From: an uncultured Bacteroidales bacterium
GTDB taxonomy: Bacteria; Bacteroidota; Bacteroidia; Bacteroidales; UBA932
Reading direction: 5' to 3'
Assembly (NCBI GenBank): GCA_934693135.1
Contig: CAKUVA010000008.1
Span: forward strand, 3,566-67,565
DNA: 64,000 nt
The notes below the pieces were generated by a model. That model did no database searches, was not told the DNA's origin, and worked only from the letters and a program-made list of their open reading frames with translations. The translations under genes and the position numbers were made by a program. Of the stretch, positions 52,990 to 62,002 are shown in pieces (positions within the stretch are counted from its first letter, which is position 1; each line of letters begins with the position of its first letter).

Positions 52990-54639
52990 ATGAGAAATTT
53001 TGGTAGTGTGATTATCGCGGCAGTTTCACTCGCAATAGCTGTTGAACCTGCTTTCGGACAATCGAAAAACTTTAAATTAGGACAATGGGTTGAGATTCAG
53101 AATGCGATTTTGAAAGAACTTAACAAATCATACGTCGATTCTCTTCCGATTGATAGGATTGAAAAAGCCGGGATAGAATCTATGCTCGGAGAATTGGATC
53201 CATATACTATGTATGTTCCGGAGGAAGATAATGAAGATTTCGAGTTTATGCTCGGAAAAACATATAGCGGAATAGGCGCAATTATCTATAAACCATCCAA
53301 AGAGAGCAATGTTATCATAAATGAGCCTTACATGAATTCTCCGGCGTACAAGAATGGACTGAAATGTGGAGATGAAATCGTGGCTATTGACGGCATGAGT
53401 GTTACTGGACTTAAAGCGGAAGAAGCTACTTCCAAGATGAAGGGGAAGCCTGGTACTTCTGTTGTTTTCGACGTCAAGAAACTTCGTAGTGGTGATGGAT
53501 GGAAAGCCGGTGATACTGTGAAGGTTACTGTGGTTCGAGAGAGAATCCATCTTCCAGATGTGGAATATGCCGGAATGGTCAATGATACAACTGGATATAT
53601 CCTTCAAACTGGATTTACAGAGAATGTGTCTTCTGACGTTCGCAATGCTTATTTAAAGCTTAAGTCACAGGGAATGAAACAGCTTGTTCTCGACCTCAGA
53701 GGAAATGGAGGAGGACTTATGCAAGAAGCTGTCAATATCGTTTCGTTATTCGTACCTAAAGGTTCTCTGGTAGTTTCTTCCAAGGGCAATGCTGAGGCTA
53801 CTCGTCAAGAGTATCATACTGTGACCGAGCCTGTTGATACCGAGATTCCGATAATAGTACTTGTGGATTCAGGGACAGCTTCATCTTCCGAGATTGTTTC
53901 TGGCGCATTTCAAGACCTTGACAGGGCTATTATAATGGGGCGCAGAACTTATGGAAAAGGTCTTGTGCAGAGTGTCCGACCTCTTCCGTACAATGGTCAG
54001 TTGAAGGTCACCACAGCCAAATACTATACTCCGAGCGGAAGGTGTATACAAGCTATTGATTATAGTCATAGAAATGAAGATGGCAGTGTAGGACATATTC
54101 CTGATTCTCTTACGCATGAATTTCATACAGCTCATGGCAGACCTGTTCGCGATGGTGGTGGTATCACTCCTGATGATACACTAACGGCGGCTAGCTATAG
54201 TAGGCTCGTGTATTCTCTTGTCCTAAATGGAATCATTGATCAATATGCGCTTGATTATGCTCGCAAGCATGAGAGCATACCTGTATTGAAAGATTTTCAT
54301 TTCAGTGATGAAGATTATTCTGATTTTATAGAATTTGCGAAGGGGAAAACATTCGATTATCGTTCGAGTGCTAAGACATTGTTCGATCAAATGAAGAAAG
54401 AATTGGAGAAGGATGGTATGGCAGAAGGGATGAAAGAGCAGCTTGAATCTCTTGGAAAATGCATTGACATAGAAAAAGAACAATTCCTTCGTATGAAAAA
54501 GGATGAAATAATTCCATTTATTGAAGAAGAGATTGCTGTTCGCTATTACTATCAGGAAGCTGGAGTGCAGATGAGACTTCGTTACGACAAGCAACTCAAG
54601 GAAGCGTTGAACAAGGTGTCTGAATTAAAAATAGATTAA
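52990..54639 (+). CDS. S41-family C-terminal processing peptidase
   Basis: The 549-residue protein has a signal peptide (IIAAVSLAIAVEPAFGQ), a PDZ domain (GIGAIIYKPSKESNVIINEP, SPAYKNGLKCGDEIVAIDG) and the tail-specific protease core with LVLDLRGNGGGLMQEAV, DSGTASSSEI (catalytic Ser) and YGKGLVQ (catalytic Lys). The C-terminal 150 residues are helical (KTLFDQMKKELEKDG). It acts in the periplasm on C-termini of envelope proteins. It is the first gene of the 52990-60916 operon, with ahcY 2 bases after its stop. Confidence 0.93.
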   Translation: MRNFGSVIIAAVSLAIAVEPAFGQSKNFKLGQWVEIQNAILKELNKSYVDSLPIDRIEKAGIESMLGELDPYTMYVPEEDNEDFEFMLGKTYSGIGAIIYKPSKESNVIINEPYMNSPAYKNGLKCGDEIVAIDGMSVTGLKAEEATSKMKGKPGTSVVFDVKKLRSGDGWKAGDTVKVTVVRERIHLPDVEYAGMVNDTTGYILQTGFTENVSSDVRNAYLKLKSQGMKQLVLDLRGNGGGLMQEAVNIVSLFVPKGSLVVSSKGNAEATRQEYHTVTEPVDTEIPIIVLVDSGTASSSEIVSGAFQDLDRAIIMGRRTYGKGLVQSVRPLPYNGQLKVTTAKYYTPSGRCIQAIDYSHRNEDGSVGHIPDSLTHEFHTAHGRPVRDGGGITPDDTLTAASYSRLVYSLVLNGIIDQYALDYARKHESIPVLKDFHFSDEDYSDFIEFAKGKTFDYRSSAKTLFDQMKKELEKDGMAEGMKEQLESLGKCIDIEKEQFLRMKKDEIIPFIEEEIAVRYYYQEAGVQMRLRYDKQLKEALNKVSELKID

Positions 54640-54641
54640 AT

Positions 54642-55907
54642 ATGGCAAGTGAAATACGTAATCCCGAACTCTGGAGAGACGGAGAACTTAAGATAGAATG
54701 GGTTAGACGACATATGCCTCTTTTGGCAGGACTTGAGAAAGAGTTTAGTGTTTCTAAACCGTTCAAAGGTAAAAAAATAGCATTGTCTGTACATTTGGAA
54801 GCAAAGACTGCTCATCTGTGTGAAATTCTCGCTGAAGGAGGAGCAGAAATGTTCATTACAGGAAGTAATCCACTCTCAACTCAAGATGATGTAGCTGCAG
54901 CTCTTGTCCATGAGGGGCTTAATGTGTTTGCTGTGCATGGGGCTACTGAAGAGGAATATATGCGTGGAATTCGGAAAGTGATTGAAGCTGGACCTAATAT
55001 AATAATTGATGACGGCGGAGATCTTGTGAATATGATTCATACCGAGTATAAGGAGTTGATTCCTAATGTTATTGGAGGGTGTGAGGAAACTACTACTGGT
55101 ATTCTTAGGCTTGAAGCGATGAATAAGGCCGGAGAACTGGAGTTCCCGATGATGCTTGTGAATAATGCTGACTGCAAGCATTTGTTTGATAATAGGTATG
55201 GAACTGGACAATCTGTGTGGGATGGAATAAACAGAACTACGAATCTTATTGTCGCTGGTAAGAACGTGGTGGTTGCAGGATACGGTTGGTGTGGCAAGGG
55301 AGTTTCTATGCGTGCAAAAGGTTTGGGCGCTGATGTCATCGTAACAGAAATTGACCCTATCCGTGCGATGGAGGCGGTGATGGATGGTTTTAAAGTTATG
55401 TCAATGTCGGATGCTGCTGAGGTTGGCGATATCTTTGTGACAGTCACAGGGTGCAATGATGTAATCACTTCTGAACATTTCATAAAAATGAAGGATGGCG
55501 CTATCTGTTGCAATGCGGGACATTTCGATGTGGAGGTGGCTGTAGCAGCCCTAAAGAAGATGGCCGTCAGTCATGCTCCGGCAAGGAATAATATAGAATC
55601 ATACAAATTGGAGAATGGGCGGACGATATATATTATAGCTGAGGGGCGTCTTGTGAACTTGGCGGCAGGTGACGGACACCCGGCAGAGATTATGGATATG
55701 TCGTTCGCAATTCAAGCTCTGAGCGCCAAGTATTTGGTGGAGAATGAAAAAAATATAATCCGTAGGAGAGGTGAAATGTTGAATGCTGTTCCAAAGGCTA
55801 TTGATTACGAGGTCGCATATCGTAAACTTGCGGATTGGGGCATCAGTATTGACAATCTTACTGTGGAACAGAGAGAGTATTTGTACGGGAAAGATAGAAC
55901 AGATTAG
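54642..55907 (+). CDS. ahcY: S-adenosylhomocysteine hydrolase, Thermotoga/archaeal type
   Basis: The 421-residue NAD-dependent enzyme hydrolyses S-adenosylhomocysteine to adenosine and homocysteine. Motifs include SVHLEAKTAHLCE, TGSNPLSTQDDVAAAL, the catalytic region IIDDGGDL, LFDNRYGTGQSVWDGI, the NAD loop VVAGYGWCGKGVSMRAKGLG and GDGHPAEIMDMSF. The GYGWCGKG loop and DNRYGTGQS are those of the short Thermotoga/archaeal subfamily; usual bacterial AhcY has GYGDVGKG, NxYGCRES and an extra segment giving about 470 residues. In methanogens a member prefers S-inosylhomocysteine, so the substrate deserves care. Lies 2 bases after the S41 gene. Confidence 0.93.
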   Translation: MASEIRNPELWRDGELKIEWVRRHMPLLAGLEKEFSVSKPFKGKKIALSVHLEAKTAHLCEILAEGGAEMFITGSNPLSTQDDVAAALVHEGLNVFAVHGATEEEYMRGIRKVIEAGPNIIIDDGGDLVNMIHTEYKELIPNVIGGCEETTTGILRLEAMNKAGELEFPMMLVNNADCKHLFDNRYGTGQSVWDGINRTTNLIVAGKNVVVAGYGWCGKGVSMRAKGLGADVIVTEIDPIRAMEAVMDGFKVMSMSDAAEVGDIFVTVTGCNDVITSEHFIKMKDGAICCNAGHFDVEVAVAALKKMAVSHAPARNNIESYKLENGRTIYIIAEGRLVNLAAGDGHPAEIMDMSFAIQALSAKYLVENEKNIIRRRGEMLNAVPKAIDYEVAYRKLADWGISIDNLTVEQREYLYGKDRTD

Positions 55908-55912
55908 AATAT

Positions 55913-55919
55913 AGGAGGT
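55913..55919 (+). promoter_or_regulatory. Consensus Shine-Dalgarno of the aminopeptidase P gene
   Basis: AGGAGGT lies 6 bases before ATG 55926. A perfect SD is unusual for this phylum, where most starts in the window have none; it fixes the start and suggests strong translation inside the operon. Confidence 0.65.
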
Positions 55920-55925
55920 TATAAT

Positions 55926-57344
55926 ATGTTTGACAAAAATGTTTATGTAATTAGACGTAAGTCACTTCTTGCCAGGATGGCGGATAGCGCTGCCGAAGGG
56001 AAAAGAGGTATAGCCCTATTCGTGGGTAATGCCGAGGCTCCAGCCCAGTACAAAGACAACTGCTATAAATTCCGGCAGGATAGTACTTGGCTGTACTTTT
56101 TCGGGATTGATCAGCCTCTCTATGCTGCTGTAATTGATTTGGATAATGGTGATGAGACAATCTTTGCCGATGATGTAGAAATCGGTGATATTATATGGAT
56201 GGGACCTCAACCGAGTGTTGCTTCTATTGCTGCAAGCGTAGGTGTGGATAAGTCAGCACCATACAAAGCTTTGGATGGCGTTGTGTCTAAAGCTCTTGCT
56301 TCAGGACGTCCGGTGCATTTCGTGAAGCCGTCAAGATATTATAATACAATGCGTATTGCCGCTCTTCTCGGATGTGGGAACGATGAAGTTTCAGAGAAAT
56401 TCTCATTGTCATTGACAAAGGCGATAATTTCGATGAGGCTTGTCAAAGAGGATTGTGAGATCGAGACGTTGGATGATGCAGGCGTGCTCGGACATGAGAT
56501 GCATACGGTTGCTCGCAATAGCATTGTCCCTGGTCGTATTGAACAGGAGATCGTAGGCAGGATGGAGGCTTGTACGCTGGCAAAAGGATGGGGCGTATCT
56601 TTTCCTACTATTCTTACACAACATGGGGAAACATTGCATAATCATCTGCATGATAAAGTTATAGAACCTGGAAAGCTGATGGTAATAGATGCAGGCGCTG
56701 AGAATAATATGCACTATGCATCGGATTACACACGTACGTATCCTACTGGTGGTAAGTTTACGACTAAGCAGCGTGAAATCTATCAGATAGTATGTGATTG
56801 TAATGAGTTTGCGTTTAAGATGACCAAGCCTGGTATTTCTTATCGTGAGGTGCATATCGCGACCATGCGTCTGATGTTGGAAGAGCTGAGGGCTCTCGAC
56901 ATAGTTCGTGGCAATATCGAGAATATGGTGGAATGTGGTGTTGCTGGTTTGTTTATGCCTCATGGCCTTGGGCATAATATGGGTTTGGATGTACATGATA
57001 TGGAAGATTACGGCGAGGATTATGTCGGTTATGACGATGATCAGAAGCGCTCTTCGCAGCTTGGCCTTGGCAGTTTGCGTATGGCTCGTAAACTTGTTCC
57101 TGGAAACGTGATTACTGATGAGCCTGGCATATATTTCATTCCGGCACTCATTGAAAAATGGAAGCGTGAAAAGGCAGATCATGGCTTCGTGAATTATCAT
57201 AGGCTCGAATCCTATTATGATTTCGGTGGTATTCGTCTTGAGGATGATGTACTTGTGACGGCTGATGGAGCTCGCAGACTCGGCAAAGAGCGTCTTCCGA
57301 TATTCCCTGATGATATAGAAGCCGTGATGTCCAAGAATATTTAA
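55926..57344 (+). CDS. Aminopeptidase P family (Xaa-Pro) metallopeptidase
   Basis: The 472-residue enzyme has the creatinase-like N-terminal domain (YKFRQDSTWLYFFGIDQPLY) and the pita-bread catalytic domain with metal ligands in VIDAGAENNMHYASDYTRT (two Asp), HGLGHNMGLDVHD (His), TDEPGIYF (Glu) and FGGIRLEDDVLV (Glu). It removes N-terminal residues before proline in the cytoplasm. It is 18 bases after ahcY with a strong ribosome site, and 13 bases before the polyprenyl synthetase gene. Confidence 0.94.
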   Translation: MFDKNVYVIRRKSLLARMADSAAEGKRGIALFVGNAEAPAQYKDNCYKFRQDSTWLYFFGIDQPLYAAVIDLDNGDETIFADDVEIGDIIWMGPQPSVASIAASVGVDKSAPYKALDGVVSKALASGRPVHFVKPSRYYNTMRIAALLGCGNDEVSEKFSLSLTKAIISMRLVKEDCEIETLDDAGVLGHEMHTVARNSIVPGRIEQEIVGRMEACTLAKGWGVSFPTILTQHGETLHNHLHDKVIEPGKLMVIDAGAENNMHYASDYTRTYPTGGKFTTKQREIYQIVCDCNEFAFKMTKPGISYREVHIATMRLMLEELRALDIVRGNIENMVECGVAGLFMPHGLGHNMGLDVHDMEDYGEDYVGYDDDQKRSSQLGLGSLRMARKLVPGNVITDEPGIYFIPALIEKWKREKADHGFVNYHRLESYYDFGGIRLEDDVLVTADGARRLGKERLPIFPDDIEAVMSKNI

Positions 57345-57357
57345 TAGCATAGAATTT

Positions 57358-58332
57358 ATGATCAGTGAAATTCAGATTGACGAGACTATACGTAGAATAT
57401 TTTCGGAAATCAGTTTCTCGAGAGAGCCGGCAGGATTGTATGATCCTCTGAGATATATGATAGAAGGTGGAGGCAAGAGATTACGCCCAAGGCTATGTCT
57501 TATGGCGTATTCTCTTTTCAAGGATGAATTTGCCGATGATGTGCTTCAGCCAGCAGTTGGCTTGGAAGTATTCCATACATTTACCCTGATTCACGATGAT
57601 ATTATGGATAAGTCTCCGTTGAGGCGTGGAAATCCAACGGTTTGGACTAAGTGGGGTGAAGATGGCGCTATACTTTCAGGTGATGTGATGTGTATTGATA
57701 GTTACAGAAGAATAGCTCAAGCTCCTGAATCAGTACTTCCTAAAGTGCTTAAATTGTTCAATAATACAGCAGCACAAGTATGTGAGGGACAGCAGTATGA
57801 TATGGATTTTGAGTCCATTGATAGAGTGACGATGCCTCAGTATATGCAGATGATTGGTCTTAAGACAGCAGTGCTTATAGCATGTGCGGCCAAGATGGGT
57901 GCACTGATTGGAGGAGCTGATGATGAAGATGCTGGCAATCTTTATAGATATGGTTATGCGCTCGGGTTGGCATTCCAGATTGCTGATGATTATCTCGATG
58001 CTTTCGGAAACGAAAAAGTTTTTGGCAAGCCGATAGGTGGCGATATTGTTAATAATAAGAAGTCATGGCTTACTATAAAGGCTGCTGAACTTGATGCGGT
58101 AGCTATGGAGAAAGCCATGTCAATGCCTGTTGGCACCGATGTGGAAAAGTCAGATAAGATAAGTGCTGTAAAAACTATCTATACACGTCTGCATGTCGAC
58201 GAACTTGCACAAAATGAGATTGTTAGGCTTACGGATGAGGCGATGGAATGTGTTGAGCCTTTAGAACTCAATAAAGTCCGTTCTGAAATGTTGAAGCGTT
58301 TTGCAGATAAGCTTGTTGGAAGAAAGAACTGA
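57358..58332 (+). CDS. Trans-polyprenyl diphosphate synthase
   Basis: The 324-residue enzyme has GGGKRLRPRLCL, the first Asp-rich motif LIHDDIMDKSPLRRG, a second motif QIADDYLDAFG and the KSWLTIKA segment, all in normal order. It condenses isopentenyl diphosphate with allylic diphosphates. A Phe five residues before the first Asp motif, with no two-residue insert in that motif, is the pattern of short-chain (C20-like) type I enzymes, so geranylgeranyl diphosphate is a reasonable guess, but long-chain products for menaquinone cannot be excluded. Confidence 0.92.
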   Translation: MISEIQIDETIRRIFSEISFSREPAGLYDPLRYMIEGGGKRLRPRLCLMAYSLFKDEFADDVLQPAVGLEVFHTFTLIHDDIMDKSPLRRGNPTVWTKWGEDGAILSGDVMCIDSYRRIAQAPESVLPKVLKLFNNTAAQVCEGQQYDMDFESIDRVTMPQYMQMIGLKTAVLIACAAKMGALIGGADDEDAGNLYRYGYALGLAFQIADDYLDAFGNEKVFGKPIGGDIVNNKKSWLTIKAAELDAVAMEKAMSMPVGTDVEKSDKISAVKTIYTRLHVDELAQNEIVRLTDEAMECVEPLELNKVRSEMLKRFADKLVGRKN

Positions 58333-58337
58333 TAGAG

Positions 58338-59663
58338 ATGCGAAAGGAAGAACTTGAGATAATGGCTCCGGCAGGAAACTTTGAATGTCTGATGGCTGCC
58401 ATAGAGGGAGGTGCGGACTCTGTATATTTCGGAGTAGGTAATCTTAACATGAGATCGCATTCGGCCAATAATTTCCAACCGGAGGATCTTGCAGAGGTCG
58501 TGAGAATTTGTCGTCAATATGGAGTGAAAACATATCTGACGTTAAATATTGTACTATATCAGGAAGACATTGAATCGGCGCATAAGGCTTTGGACTCGGC
58601 TAAGGCTGCGGGAGTGGATGCGGTCATCGCTTCAGATATGGCGGCGATAATGTATTGTCGTCAAATAGGTATGGAGGTGCATATTTCCACACAACTGAGC
58701 ATTTCGAATGTGGATGCTTTGAGATTTTATGCTCAGTTTGCTGATGTTGTAGTATTGGCTCGTGAGCTTAATCTGCATCAGGTAAAGGAAATATATGAAA
58801 CTATTTTGAAAGATGGTGTTACTGGACCTTCTGGCAGGCTTGTCCGTATCGAAATGTTTGCTCATGGGGCATTATGTATGGCCATTTCCGGCAAATGTTA
58901 TTTGAGTCTTCAGACTTATGGGGCATCGGCCAACAGAGGCGCATGTTATCAGTTGTGTCGTCGAGGATATGAAGTCACTGATCTTGAAACAGGTAATCAG
59001 CTTAATATAGATAATAAGTACATAATGTCTCCTAAGGATTTGTGTACTATTGAGTTCATGGATAAGATAATCGATGCCGGCGTAAAAGTGTTCAAGATTG
59101 AAGGTCGTGCTCGTTCGGCTGAATATGTTAAGCGTTGTGCTCAGTGCTATAGGCAGGCTGCAGATGCTGTCTGTGATGGTACTTATGACCCTGAACTTGC
59201 TGCATCTTTAAAAAAGGAACTATCCGAAGTGTTCAACAGAGGATTTTGGGATGGATACTATCAGGGTGCAAGGCTTGGAGAGTGGAGCAATGTCTATGGA
59301 AGTCAGGCTACTCTCAAGAAAGTGTACTGTGGCAAGGTTACTAACTGGTTTGATCGTATTGGCGTGGCTGAGATTGCTGTGGAATCAGCTTCTCTGAAGC
59401 TTGGCGCCAAGTGCATGGCAATCGGTGCTACGACAGGAGTTGTAGAGTTCTCTGTTAATGATTTGCGCGTAGCACTTAAACCTGCTGAGGAGGCTATAAA
59501 GGGTGTAAGGTGTTCTGTGGCCATTGTGCCTGACAACAAAGGTGTAAGAGACGGAGATGTGGAACTGAAGCCAGAAGGCGCAGAAGCTGTCGCGGCTACT
59601 GATGGGAAAATACCTGTCAGGCTTCGTCGAGGAGACAAGATTTATATATGGGAGAAAGTTTGA
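58338..59663 (+). CDS. U32 family protein (TrhP-like)
   Basis: The 441-residue protein has the U32 barrel start LEIMAPAGNFECLMAAIEGGADSVYFG (split here by eye as MAPAGNFECL and GGADSVYFGV), the conserved HGALCMAISGKCYLS with cysteines, RGACYQLCRRGY and KVFKIEGRARSAEYV. These four cysteines and the GRAR motif are those of the TrhP/YegQ group, now linked to prephenate-dependent 5-hydroxyuridine formation in tRNA rather than proteolysis. The C-terminal beta-barrel (KVTNWFDRIGVAEI, LRRGDKIYIW) is typical. It overlaps the next gene by one base (TGATG). Confidence 0.9.
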   Translation: MRKEELEIMAPAGNFECLMAAIEGGADSVYFGVGNLNMRSHSANNFQPEDLAEVVRICRQYGVKTYLTLNIVLYQEDIESAHKALDSAKAAGVDAVIASDMAAIMYCRQIGMEVHISTQLSISNVDALRFYAQFADVVVLARELNLHQVKEIYETILKDGVTGPSGRLVRIEMFAHGALCMAISGKCYLSLQTYGASANRGACYQLCRRGYEVTDLETGNQLNIDNKYIMSPKDLCTIEFMDKIIDAGVKVFKIEGRARSAEYVKRCAQCYRQAADAVCDGTYDPELAASLKKELSEVFNRGFWDGYYQGARLGEWSNVYGSQATLKKVYCGKVTNWFDRIGVAEIAVESASLKLGAKCMAIGATTGVVEFSVNDLRVALKPAEEAIKGVRCSVAIVPDNKGVRDGDVELKPEGAEAVAATDGKIPVRLRRGDKIYIWEKV

Positions 59664-60916
59664 TGTATAAAAATTTACTGGTCAATATGAAACATGGATT
59701 TAAGGTCGCTGTACTTGTAGCGGGTATTATTGTTAGCTTTCAGAGTTGTACACCGAAAACATCAATAGAGAATTTTCCTGTAAAGTATGTTCTATCTGCT
59801 GATTCTCCTGCAGATTCATCGGAACTGAAATTTCAAGATGGGAATGTCATGTTATCAATTCCTGTAGGGTATATTCCTAAAGGTGGTATCATTGATTTCA
59901 ATGCAGTAGTTGAATCATCTCCTGAATGTAGTAGGTATTATGTTACTGAATATAAGGTGAGGGATACATGGTATCCAGGCGATATGTTTATGTGTTCTGG
60001 CAATGAGTCTCATCCTTCAGTCATAATGCAGACTTTCAGAATGCCTGAGCCGGTGAAAGACATTCTTGAGATTCGTTTCCGCGCGACAGGGCGTGAAAAG
60101 GCCGATAGTTCTGCACGTGACGGAATACGCCCGAGAATGGAGCTCGCTCCAAAAGGCTATGTGGGAGAGTATATTCAGTATTTCGGAGAGGGTGCAGCGA
60201 AGGATACCATGAATGTCTTGTGCATAGGTAATTCATTTACATATTATAACATGGTTCCGTTCATGCTTAAAGAGATAGCATGGAATGAAGGACATTTACT
60301 TCGTGTCAATGCTAGTCTTAAAGGAGGGCAGTCTTTCGGTCAGCATATGGGGCTGCCTTTGTCTCGTTTTGCGATGAGCAAGGGCAAATATGATTTTGCT
60401 TTTCTTCAGGACCAAAGTCAGGCTGCTGCCAATTTCTCGAAGGATTCGACTGAATTTAGTTATGTCAATGCTGATTTCCAGAGAGTTGTGACAAATGTGG
60501 TAGCTCGTTCTCCTAAGTGTAAGATTATCTTAGAAGATACTTGGGCTTATCAAGCTGGTGATTTCGGTGGCTTTGGAAATTTGGAGGAATTTGATAATCT
60601 CATGGCTGATGGTACTTCCCGTCTTATACGTAATGCTGAGATGGCATTTCCTACAAATGAATTTGAGATATCTCCTATTGCGAAAGCTTTTGCTATAGTT
60701 CGTGATGGTGATTCCGGCATTGACCTTTATACTGAAGATGGAAAACATCAATCCGTTTATGGCGCATATCTAAAAGCGTGTGTGAACTATCTGATGATGT
60801 TTGGGGGAAAGTTCCAGTCTGTTCCTGCTCCTGATTCTAAAACATCTGTAGATTGTGGTCTTCCTCATGACAAGGCAGAATATCTTAGGCATGCAGCTGA
60901 GCAAGTGATGGAATAA
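59663..60916 (+). CDS. SGNH/DUF4886-type hydrolase lipoprotein
   Basis: The 417-residue lipoprotein (IIVSFQSCTPK) has an N-terminal beta domain (about 30-180) and a C-terminal SGNH hydrolase domain beginning MNVLCIGNSFTYYNMVPFML. The SGNH blocks are visible: nucleophile Ser in GNSFT, Gly in LKGGQSFGQH, Asn/Gln region FLQDQSQAAAN and catalytic Asp/His in EDGKHQSVYGAYL. It should be a surface or periplasmic carbohydrate esterase. It is a distant relative of the DUF4886 lipoprotein at 24291-25982. Start 59663 overlaps the U32 stop; ATG 59687 would still keep a signal peptide. Confidence 0.83.
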   Translation: MYKNLLVNMKHGFKVAVLVAGIIVSFQSCTPKTSIENFPVKYVLSADSPADSSELKFQDGNVMLSIPVGYIPKGGIIDFNAVVESSPECSRYYVTEYKVRDTWYPGDMFMCSGNESHPSVIMQTFRMPEPVKDILEIRFRATGREKADSSARDGIRPRMELAPKGYVGEYIQYFGEGAAKDTMNVLCIGNSFTYYNMVPFMLKEIAWNEGHLLRVNASLKGGQSFGQHMGLPLSRFAMSKGKYDFAFLQDQSQAAANFSKDSTEFSYVNADFQRVVTNVVARSPKCKIILEDTWAYQAGDFGGFGNLEEFDNLMADGTSRLIRNAEMAFPTNEFEISPIAKAFAIVRDGDSGIDLYTEDGKHQSVYGAYLKACVNYLMMFGGKFQSVPAPDSKTSVDCGLPHDKAEYLRHAAEQVME

Positions 60917-60968
60917 AAAGCGTTCGAAGAAAACGACTTAATTCGAACAAAGCCTTCATATTAAACTG

Positions 60969-61003
60969 AATGGTTCGGAAAATACATGGTTTTCCGAACC
61001 ATT
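60969..61003. terminator. Terminator between convergent operons
   Basis: AATGGTTCGGAAAA (60969-60982) pairs perfectly with TTTTCCGAACCATT (60990-61003), a 14-bp stem with a 7-base loop followed by TTATATC on the plus strand. A smaller hairpin (GTTCGAA 60922-60928 with TTCGAAC 60942-60948) lies just upstream. It closes the 52990-60916 operon and perhaps the opposing lipoprotein operon. Confidence 0.78.
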
Positions 61004-61050
61004 TTATATCTACGGAACAGATGGTGTATAAACGTCTACCGTTCCTTTTT

Positions 61051-61611
61051 TCATAATTTTTTCGATTTAATATTTACCAGAAAACCATTTTTAACATCAA
61101 GCGTTCCGCCATCATGTAAATCAACAGCCTTGAAGTTAAATTTGGCCCAAATGCGGTCGTCTTCAAATTTGAGAAATTCAATGGAACCTTCAGATGATAT
61201 ATAATTCTTAAATACAAGCTTTCTGTGACTATTCTCATACCTCACACCTGTCTGTATGTTAAGTTGACCATAATTCTGATTGTCGTGAAAATTATATTCA
61301 TTGTGTAGTTTCAGTTGTTCAGAATTTTTCAAGTTGATAGTAAATTCAATATATTCATGACTTTCATTAAGGAATATTGTTGAACATTTGAAAATAAATC
61401 CGTCTTGATTATTTTCAAATACTATATTCGGCTTGCTGAAAATATATTTTCTTTCAAATGTAATATCGTCAATATCTAGCATTATTCGGGGCTCATTACC
61501 AAGTGCTTCGATGTTAAAAGGAGACTCTGGAGAGGACTGCTTTTCGCATCCGGATAATGTGATGATGAGACAAAGGATGAGGCCAATTGAATGTAGAATA
61601 TGTGCTTTCAT
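61051..61611 (-). CDS. Lipoprotein of unknown function
   Basis: The 186-residue protein has a lipoprotein signal (ILCLIITLSGCEK, Cys at 22) and a beta-rich mature part with EYIEFTINLKNSEQLKLHNEY-like strands, RKLVFKNYISSEGSIEFLKF and IWAKFNFKAVDL. The layout (a compact beta-sandwich whose last strands read 'G-x-I-x-F-x-K-F-D... A-x-F-x-F') is seen in several small Bacteroidales lipoprotein families; I do not recognise a specific one. It begins 12 bases after the 36-residue mini-lipoprotein, apparently co-transcribed from the promoter at 61809-61839. Confidence 0.7.
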   Translation of the reverse strand: MKAHILHSIGLILCLIITLSGCEKQSSPESPFNIEALGNEPRIMLDIDDITFERKYIFSKPNIVFENNQDGFIFKCSTIFLNESHEYIEFTINLKNSEQLKLHNEYNFHDNQNYGQLNIQTGVRYENSHRKLVFKNYISSEGSIEFLKFEDDRIWAKFNFKAVDLHDGGTLDVKNGFLVNIKSKKL

Positions 61612-61623
61612 GATATTAAGGCA

Positions 61624-61734
61624 TTAATGATTATAAAGAGGTGCTCCGCTCTCATCTTGTTGAGGGGTTATTTGCTCCTCAACGCAGGAATTCAGTAACA
61701 GCAGCGCAGATGCTAATGTAGTTAATTTCTTCAT
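61624..61734 (-). CDS. 36-residue mini-lipoprotein
   Basis: ATG 61734 opens a 36-codon frame reading MKKLTTLASALLLLNSCVEE and ending QDESGAPLYNH before TAA. It has a complete lipoprotein signal (Lys-Lys, hydrophobic core, LLNSC lipobox with Cys at 17), leaving a mature lipopeptide of only 20 residues rich in Glu, Gln and Asp. A good promoter lies 75 bases upstream and another lipoprotein gene 12 bases downstream, which supports expression. It may be a true small surface lipopeptide, a decayed longer gene or a leader peptide. No homologue is recognised. Confidence 0.6.
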   Translation of the reverse strand: MKKLTTLASALLLLNSCVEEQITPQQDESGAPLYNH

Positions 61735-61808
61735 GGCATTATGGTGTTTGTATTTAAAGTAATGCGTTGCTGAAGTTTTTCAAAAGTTTGGCTGAATGGT
61801 ATTTGTTT

Positions 61809-61839
61809 CAAATATATAAATTGTTTTTAGAAGAAGCAA
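61809..61839 (-). promoter_or_regulatory. Bacteroides-type promoter of the two-lipoprotein operon
   Basis: On the minus strand TTG (61837-61839) and TATATTTG (61809-61816) are 20 bases apart. The transcript would start near 61802, about 68 bases before the mini-lipoprotein ATG. Confidence 0.65.
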
Positions 61840-61947
61840 TGACTCGGTAAAAAATATATCATAGTTATTGCATTTATAAGCATTCGAATCATCAGATTTG
61901 GCTATGAATCATTATTAGTCGTTATTATAATTACCAATTTTTGGGGA

Positions 61948-61978
61948 TTGTCCGCTTTTTTTATGCGTCATAACTTTG
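61948..61978 (+). promoter_or_regulatory. Bacteroides-type promoter of the porin-imelysin pair
   Basis: TTG (61948-61950) and TAACTTTG (61971-61978) are 20 bases apart, a full consensus match. The transcript would start near 61985, leaving a leader of about 18 bases before ATG 62003. No clear Fur box was seen by eye. Confidence 0.72.
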
Positions 61979-62002
61979 CACTCGAAAAACGAAACATAAT
62001 AA

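Noticed and set aside
56409..57350. 313-codon open frame on the minus strand
   Set aside because: It lies wholly antisense to the aminopeptidase P gene, has low-complexity composition and no family resemblance; long antisense frames arise from the codon bias of the real gene.
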